From: Mytilus trossulus
Taxonomy: Eukaryota; Mollusca; Bivalvia; Mytilida; Mytilidae
Direction: 5' to 3'
Length of the DNA stretch: 64,000 bases
NCBI RefSeq assembly: GCF_036588685.1
Contig: NC_086384.1
Coordinates: 10,182,195-10,246,194 of the forward strand
Made by a program: the position numbers and the translations under genes. This document shows positions 57,925-64,000 of the stretch, in pieces. The notes below the pieces were generated by a model. That model did not search any database, was not told the origin of the DNA, and saw nothing but the letters and a program-made list of their open reading frames with translations. Numbering within the stretch: position 1 is the stretch's first letter; each line of letters begins with the position of its first letter.

Positions 57925-58267
57925 TTAAGGATGTTCGCTTGTTATGTTTTGGGATTTTTGTCTGGTTTTCGAAATCCTCTGGTTTTATCCATTTAATGGC
58001 CTTAAAAATTGCCCATTGTCCCCATTTTTCATTTTATCAATCTTTCACATGGATAATGATAAGCAATCTGTAAAAGTCTTATAAAATTTTAATTATTATT
58101 CAATAGATTTGGAGAACTTAAACTTGTCAATGATAAAGCTACGAAAAGTCGAGAGAACATTTTTCTGACATTGTTTGCTCTTTTGATTCCTTTATTTATC
58201 ACCTATCAAGGTATTCTACTGATTTGAGACGTTTATTATTTTGAAACTGAGAAGCGAACTCCCTTAA
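57925..58267 (+). mobile_element. TTAA-ended MITE, family 2 (343 bp)
   Basis: The left end TTAAGGATGTTCGCTT is matched at the right by AAGCGAACTCCCTTAA (inverted, with two mismatches). The interior is unrelated to family 1. Both families start TTAAGG, so they may share a transposase. Confidence 0.65.
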
Positions 58268-58299
58268 GAACTTTTAAACATTAGAACGGAAATAAGACA

Positions 58300-58620
58300 A
58301 TAACAATCAAAACCAAGGAGTAAAACAAAGACTCACAAAAGCAAAGGACATTTACATCAACAGTTATAAATAATAATTAAGAAACAACACGAACTCCACT
58401 AAAATCCGGGAGTGGAATCATGTGCTCCGGAAGGGTTTACAGCATTTCCTACACCGTATACGGCACCCGTCGTGTTATATCTATGTTCAGTTCGGTAATG
58501 ATGGAAGGTTATCATGACTGAGGAAGAATGTCAGATATTTCAGAAATAAGTCATTCACCAATAACTCTTGCTGCCAGATAGATGGTTCTACTCTCGGGAG
58601 TAGACCATACGTCAAACCAC
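58300..58620 (+). repeat. Diverged M1 repeat
   Basis: 'aacacgaactccactaaaat', 'catgtgctccggaagggttt' and 'ggcacccgtcgtgttatatc' keep the M1 order; the rest is diverged. Confidence 0.5.
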
Positions 58621-58689
58621 TAGTTAGCAATTACAATTAAAAAGATAATAAGAAAAACATATCTTATTTTGTTATTTATTTGAAAAAAA

Positions 58690-58845
58690 AAAAAAGTAAA
58701 ATCACAAAAATACTGAACTCAGAGGAAAATCAATTTGGAAAGTCCATAATCACATGGCAAAATCAAAAAACAAAAACGCATCAAAAACGAATGGACAAGA
58801 ACTGTCATATTCCTGACTTGGTACAGGCATTTTCAAATTTTGAGC
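58690..58845 (-). repeat. M2 repeat, minus orientation
   Basis: 'aaaatcacaaaaatactgaa', 'ggaaagtccataatcacatg' and 'ctgtcatattcctgacttgg' form the reverse complement of 59560-59725. The pair lies about 660 bp apart in opposite orientation. Confidence 0.7.
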
Positions 58846-59507
58846 TACATTCAGCCCCCATAAAAAGCAGAATGTACGTGTTGATGCTTTCATGTATTAT
58901 ATGTTTCTGTAAATTAAATTTACCAAAAACAAAAATGAATAAATGATAAACCAAGGCTGTATTGCACAATTTCAGAGAAAGTTTAATCCAAAATATAGCA
59001 AATAAAAGTTTTTAAGATTGAGAGTCCAACTGTCGAAAAAAAATTACCAGCACGAAGAATATTATTTCTCTGAATGTGTAAACAACGATCACGTATTGTG
59101 TAAGAGGTAGGGCCAATGTGCCGAGGATTTTTTTCACAGAAGGGCCAGTGCATGGCAATTTCAAAATGTGACGACAGAATAAAATTTACTATAAAAACAA
59201 AAAATAAAAATGCTTTTTGATCAATATCTCGATTTACATATAGTATTATATGTGTGATCAATAGTTAATTTAACCCTCAAAAAGGATGAAAGTCCAATAA
59301 CCGGATTTTCGGGTGTTTTTATGTGGAAAAAACAGGGAATATCCCAAGAAGGACATTTCAAACCAAAAAAAAGTTATGCTTTTTATGACTGTTGTTATTC
59401 ATACTACTTTTTACTTCAAAAATGAAATTGGTTTAGTGTGTCCTTATAACATAAAAAACAACTTTTTAAAGAAAAAATTGTAACATCGATTAATTGTTTT
59501 TAAACTG

Positions 59508-59725
59508 TTATTAAAGTGAGAGGGTTAGCGCTATAGAACCAGGTTTAATCCACCATTTTCTACATTTGAAAATGCCTGTACCAAGTCAGGAATATGACAG
59601 TTCTTGTCCATTCGTTTTTTATGCGTTTTGTTTTTTGATTTTGCCATGTGATTATGGACTTTCCAAATTGATTTTCCTCTGAGTTCAGTATTTTTGTGAT
59701 TTTAATTTTTATTTTTTGTACCGAT
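59508..59725 (+). repeat. M2 repeat, well preserved copy
   Basis: 'gtgagagggttagcgctata', 'aatccaccattttctacatt', 'gtcaggaatatgacagttct' and 'cagtatttttgtgatttta': the clearest M2 copy in the window. Confidence 0.7.
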
Positions 59726-61120
59726 ATAGCTTCTAAATAAGTCAGAGAAACAATGATAAGAAACATAACTACTAATAAATGGCACGAAATGATGGTTTTG
59801 AAGAAAGGGTTCGAACCTCGCTCAGAACTTTTGCATTTTTTTGTGTTGTTATATTAAATTTCAAAGTTTCTATCATATTTTTTTACGTGTATCAAGGAAA
59901 AAATACTGTATCGCTTATTGTTAGCAATCCTATGACTGTCCATACTCTTGAATTAATTTCTATTCATGTGTTTACATTATTACATATATCCAAGGGACAA
60001 CTGCCGTCAAACTGATGTAGGTGCCTGTACATAACCAATAACACGAGAATTAATTCTATAGAAATTAAGCCTACATGTTGCGGGTGTAATATGCACATAA
60101 CTTAAAATAAGGCCATTGTATACAAGTTTAATAACAACAAAAAACAATTCGTTGAAACCTTTTTTGAACATGGTATTATATGTAACAAATGCAGTCAACG
60201 ACAATTTTGTCGCCAAAATCACAAACTGTAAAGATACTAGTACTGAAATTTTACCACCGTCTATACACGGGTACCTAACTCATTAGAAAAATAAAACAAA
60301 ATAACAGAACAAATCAATTACACTACAAATCGTGATTGTAGGTAAAACATCAAGAAGCTGTTGCATCTGTATCACAACGAAGGGCCGATTTGTTAAAATT
60401 ACAGAGAAGGCAATAAAACATGAAGTAGTAACACAGGGTGACCATTGACCAACTGATGTAAGATGTTCTCCGGTTAAAATTTATACATGTACATGTATTT
60501 TCTTGTCTTATCTTATAGACGATAAAACCTTAAAAGACCAGGACAAATACAGATATACATATTCAGAATGAGAAAATCACGATTTGAATTAGTTCGATAT
60601 TATTTGGCTCCTTGACAAGTAAAATGGTATGGCACCTCGCATAAAGGATGTCAATAATAAAATAAAATCAATATTAAAAAAACAATAGTCTTGGCCTTGT
60701 TTTTGTAGAAATACCTGTTCAAGGTATGAAAATAAATAATGTGACGTATTTTCTTGTACTATAATTAGCATCTATCGGGCTATTTAAAACATTATTTACC
60801 TATCTTATCGAATGAAACAAATCTCCGCCAAATTGGCCCTCCCTCTTTGCCGTATTACGAAATAATATTTTTCAATTCTTGTCGTGAAACGCTTCAGGGA
60901 GAAATATTTTATCACAAATAGCAATAGTTCAATACAGTATGTGCATATATAAATATTCACATTATTGAAGCAAGTAAAATATATTATATGCATCTGATAG
61001 AGCCTTTTCCTTTAATTTTACAACGAAAAAACGAAGTTCTGCTACAGATATAAGAGCGAGAAATCGCCTTCATATAGTACTGCGAACTATACAACTCATT
61101 TTGTTCGTTTCATTCAACAC
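59726..61120. other. No supported feature (downstream of the transporter gene)
   Basis: AT-rich. A 78-codon ORF at 59779-60015 has no recognisable motif and no splice context that I trust. This is probably intergenic. Confidence 0.4.
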
Positions 61121-61126
61121 TTTATT
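61121..61126 (-). promoter_or_regulatory. Candidate polyadenylation signal of the transporter gene
   Basis: AATAAA on the minus strand about 38 bases after the stop. A second AATAAA overlaps the region right after the stop (61157-61162), too close to serve well. Confidence 0.45.
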
Positions 61127-61163
61127 TCATTTTCAATCTGAAAGTATTGATGATTGTTTATTT

Positions 61164-62209
61164 CTATAGTTCAGTTCTTGGTTCGTTCTGTGTTTTTGAT
61201 TGTCGCTTCTTTATGTCGTTTTGATACTGTAAAAGTCCAATATTAAATATACATGCGCAAAAAGAGAGAACTGCAGCCATGGCAAAACTCCAGGTAAAAC
61301 AATGGACACCTGCCTTACAATCGGTTGCACCTTTTATTCGAATGCTATTGTCATATGTCCAACCATAAGCCAGTTGCACAACAAACCCTCCTATTGCATT
61401 TCCGAAAATTGTGGCTCCCCAATTTCTACCAAAATATTTGACTCCATAAAATTCACTGATCATTGTTGGCGTTAAGCACCAAACAGCACCATTTGCAAGA
61501 CCTATAACTAATAAAGTAGCAACTAACATGGAGAATTGATCTGAGAAGAATATACACAATGTCAGAGTGATAGTTTGGACGATGTTGAATATAAGTAGAA
61601 GTGCAACACGTGGTACCTTTGTCACTATCATATCAGAGACAAATCCAACGACAAATTTTGACAAAACACCACAAACTGGATTTACCGTGCCAAATAAAGT
61701 AGTATATTCTTCAAGGTCAAATGTTTTAAGATAGGTTTGTATGTTGTTTTGAAACATTAGTTGCAAACCTGCACAGAAAATATATGACCATGCGATAAAA
61801 TGGTAGTCGAATCTAAGGAATAGTTTTAATCCTGTTACATTTCTGATTGGTGGACCGGTGTCATTAACAACTTCGAATGTTCCCGCTATTGTCGATTCGT
61901 TTACCCTCAAAGAGATTTCATCAATCTGTCTCTCTCCTTCATACGGATGGCTATTAAGGAAAGAAACTCCCATTATTCCAATAACTGCAAACGAAATTGC
62001 TGTCGTGAGATAAAAACCGCCAAGATTTTGATTTTCTTCATCATGAACATGTCCAGCAGCAAATACTTTCCCGTACAAAGCCGCCATTATTGCTGGTCCC
62101 GCACTGAATGAAGCGTCTAGAATACCAATTATTTTCCCTCTGTGCTTTGGATTAAAGTTTATGGAGTTAGTTGTCATGGCTGCCATGTACAAGAAAATAG
62201 CACCAAAAC
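61164..62209 (-). CDS. Major-facilitator transporter, nodulin-like/NFD4-like group, last exon
   Basis: Membrane transporter; the substrate is unknown. The exon starts at 62209 after the acceptor 'catatatag' and runs 347 residues to TAG. The visible run FNPKHRGKIIGILDASFSAG then PAIMAALYG matches the signature loop of nodulin-like MFS proteins. Further on come GVLSKFVVGFVSDMI..KVPR (a motif-A-like loop in the second half) and EFYGVKYFGRNWGATIFGNA followed by IGGFVVQLAYGWTYD, typical of the C-terminal half of this group. About nine or ten hydrophobic segments are visible, with a polar loop (about residues 66-110 of the exon) between the two halves and a charged cytosolic tail KKRQSKTQNEPRTEL. 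The acceptor joins the upstream exon in phase 1. The first usable-looking start at 62192 is TTG inside the exon and is not a true start. Confidence 0.9.
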
Positions 62210-62389
62210 CTATATATGAAATATGAAAATTAATATATTTTTGAATCGTAAAAGTATTATGAAACTTGTATCATATCAAACATCAATTTCACGTTTATGA
62301 AAAATTGGACAAAACTAAAACATCAGTTGTATAAGTATCAACTATGTACTTGTTTGGCTTAATAACTCTTTTGATATGAGCGTCATTGT

Positions 62390-62423
62390 TTAGTCTAAGG
62401 TAGACGAAACGCGCGTTTGGCGT
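62390..62423 (+). ncRNA. Hammerhead ribozyme relic (family A)
   Basis: Stem I, GAAA and CGCGCG are readable, but the core is UUGUUUA and the cleavage triplet is GUU. Inactive. Confidence 0.7.
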
Positions 62424-62524
62424 ACTTAATTGTAATCCAGGTACCTTTGATAATTATTTAAACAACTGGATCGATGCCACTGCTGATGGACGTTTCGTCC
62501 CCGAGGGTATCACCTTCCCAGTAG

Positions 62525-62544
62525 TCAACACTTCGGTGTTGACC
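62525..62544 (+). other. Conserved hairpin of element A, UUCG loop
   Basis: GUCAACAC-UUCG-GUGUUGAC, perfect, even though the ribozyme of this copy is decayed. Confidence 0.75.
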
Positions 62545-63011
62545 TGAATATCAATAATGTGACGTTTACAAAAATTTGAAATTATCGAAAAACCAAGGAT
62601 TTTCTTATCCAAGGCATAGATCACCTTAGCCGTATAATGGTTATGTTTGGAACATAAAACCCTAAAAAAAATCGATTGACAAACGGATAAAAGCAGAACT
62701 AAACAATTATTCCTTGTTTTGATGTGGATAACCAAAACATCACTCTTACATGTATGTGCAAAGCTATATGTCATTTAGAGAAGAATCTTTGAATTCTGTC
62801 AACTTATTTTTCAAGAGGTCGAGGATTAATATTAAGTGTGACGCTGACGACGACGATCGTGAAAAGCAACACGTCAAGTAATTCAAAGATTTTATGCTAC
62901 GGCGTCGGCATCCGGTGACACCTTTTTAACGTGCCAGTCTAGATTCTTTGTAAGAATCAGGCATTATAATTTTAAAGCATAGTCGAAATAGAACCACCGA
63001 CCTAACTATTC

Positions 63012-63440
63012 TATTTTGAATAAAGGCAACAGTAGTATACCGATGTTCAAAGGTCATAAATCGTTTGAAAGAAAACAAATCCGGGTTACTAACTTAACAC
63101 AAGTGAAACTATCAATTTTAGAGGAAAACAAAATAATACCAGGAACACCGAAGTGCAACTAAAAACACACGCTTATATACATAGAAACCATATTTCTAAT
63201 TTATTGTAAGACATTTTTAAGAAAAAATGGTGGGTTGAATCTAGGTTAATGGTTAGCCAAACCTCCCGCTTAATGAAAATGCTAAACAAAATATTTCACT
63301 GAAATGAAAACATTACGTGACAGAAATACAGCACACACAGTCATCATAGAGAAACGCACAAACACATACATGTAATATTATAGTCGACACAACATGCAAA
63401 CTACAGAACAACAACACAACAGGATACAAAAACAGTGACG
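63012..63440 (-). repeat. Diverged M5 retroelement tail
   Basis: 'aaaggcaacagtagtatacc', 'gaaaacaaatccgggttact' and 'caacaacacaacaggataca' correspond to the reverse complement of 56290-56535 plus adjoining sequence. Confidence 0.5.
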
Positions 63441-63877
63441 AGTCTTCGTGCCGAACAAGCAATCTCGAACTTTATACAATTACTTTCACAATACTCGTTC
63501 AAGGACTTTTAATGACACTGATGTTATAGAAAAGCAAATAGAATGATAGCAAATGACGGAGTACTAGGCTCTCCTTAAGTTTTTAGTTTCCAGTGGTTTT
63601 TTTTTACCAAATTATATATTGACATTTCAGAGCAGGGAAAAATGAAACGAGTACTATATTCGTGCTTCATTACACATATTGAATCTAAATTAAATTTGAA
63701 AGGCAAATTTCTCAATCTGTAACATGAATAGATTTCCTTTGCAACAAGAGTAGGAAAATGATCATGTAACTTGGTTCTGTGTGAATGAATTTATTTGATA
63801 CTGGTAAAAAAACTGTATGTAATTGAATATTCTTATAACATTTTTTTTATATCTTAAAGCGATATACTAGATTATAC

Positions 63878-64000
63878 CTGCAACAAAAAAGTAAACCGCT
63901 TGAAGAGCGGACTTTGTTGAATAGAAATGACTCATTAGAGTGGTGCTCCATAACAACATATAGCCCAATGATGATATCACTAGTCCTGCGAGGGATGCCC
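63878..64000 (-). CDS. Major-facilitator transporter, upstream exon (partial)
   Basis: Runs off the window edge. It encodes ASLAGLVISSLGYMLLWSTT followed by LMSHFYSTKSALQAVYFFVA and ends with the first base of a Gly codon completed in the next exon, giving ..YFFVAGFGAIFLYMAAM... This is two membrane segments of the N-terminal half, with the donor g|gtataa. Together the two exons give about 388 residues. The group usually has about 500-600 (from memory), so the N-terminus and probably one or more exons lie beyond 64000. Confidence 0.85.

Larger units (their letters stand above)
62320..62620 (+). mobile_element. Hammerhead element A copy with decayed ribozyme
   Basis: 'cttgtttggcttaataactc', the ribozyme relic, 'ggtacctttgataattattt', 'ggatcgatgccactgctgat', 'tcgtccccgaggg' and the hairpin. 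The order is circularly permuted relative to 3335-3649, as expected if copies derive from tandem or circular templates. Confidence 0.75.
62210..63877 (-). other. Intron of the transporter gene (1,668 bp)
   Basis: Donor g|gtataa at 63877, acceptor 'atatatag' ending at 62210. It holds an element A copy (62320-62620) and a diverged M5 repeat (63012-63440). Confidence 0.8.

Noticed and set aside
59810..59830. 'ggttcgaacc' as a tRNA B box
   Set aside because: No A box at the right distance and no cloverleaf could be drawn.

Overview
The window looks like a bivalve nuclear genome, most likely a mussel (Mytilus-type). It is AT-rich and gene-poor, with GT-AG introns, and it is packed with interspersed repeats I recognise from mussel sequences: the 'gtggtatgattgccaatgagac'-type short repeats, the 'gacgcgcgtttcgtctac' family, the 'ggacgttaagcaaccaac' LINE tail and the 'ttatgagttttgaacagcgg' family. 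No bacterial, viral or organellar gene set is present. No search was run; all family names come from reading motifs.

Only two protein-coding genes can be supported. (1) A plus-strand gene of at least four exons (13429-13575, 34504-34707, 38032-38310, 56029-56112) joins in frame, always in phase 0, into a 237-residue protein I do not recognise. Its introns are about 20.9, 3.3 and 17.7 kb. (2) At the right edge, on the minus strand, lie the last two exons (63878-64000 and 61164-62209) of a major-facilitator transporter of the nodulin-like/NFD4-like group.

The rest is repeats. 1-8 kb: mussel interspersed repeats and a decayed non-LTR retrotransposon with two nested insertions. 8-10.4 kb: a TTAA-ended MITE and a 37-bp minisatellite. 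16.7-22.3 kb (intron 1): MITEs, a 60-bp satellite with a 360-bp higher-order repeat, and a cluster of long palindromes. 26.5-34.1 kb (intron 1): a tandem dimer of a hammerhead element, an inverted decayed copy of a second one, an 11-copy array of a 577/578-bp monomer, and a tRNA-derived SINE. 41.0-42.9 kb (intron 3): a large inverted repeat. 44.8-55.1 kb (intron 3): a 10.3-kb satellite of about 63-bp units with several layers of higher-order repetition. 56.3-63.5 kb: more nested mobile elements.

The most interesting system is ribozymal. Every unit of the 6.4-kb array carries a complete type I hammerhead ribozyme motif: CUGAAGA core, 4-bp stem II, GAAA, 8-nt palindromic stem III and 6-bp stem I. 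All eleven are identical and lie in sense orientation inside intron 1 of gene 1, so its pre-mRNA would contain eleven consecutive self-cleavage sites. A second, unrelated-looking element (about 346-bp monomer) carries another hammerhead (CUGAUGA core) at seven loci, three with intact cores. It also has a separate hairpin whose UNCG-type loop and compensatory stem change suggest selection on RNA structure. Both fit the retrozyme concept (small non-autonomous retroelements spread through circular ribozyme RNAs), which is known from mussels and other animals. Their intronic array arrangement here deserves attention.
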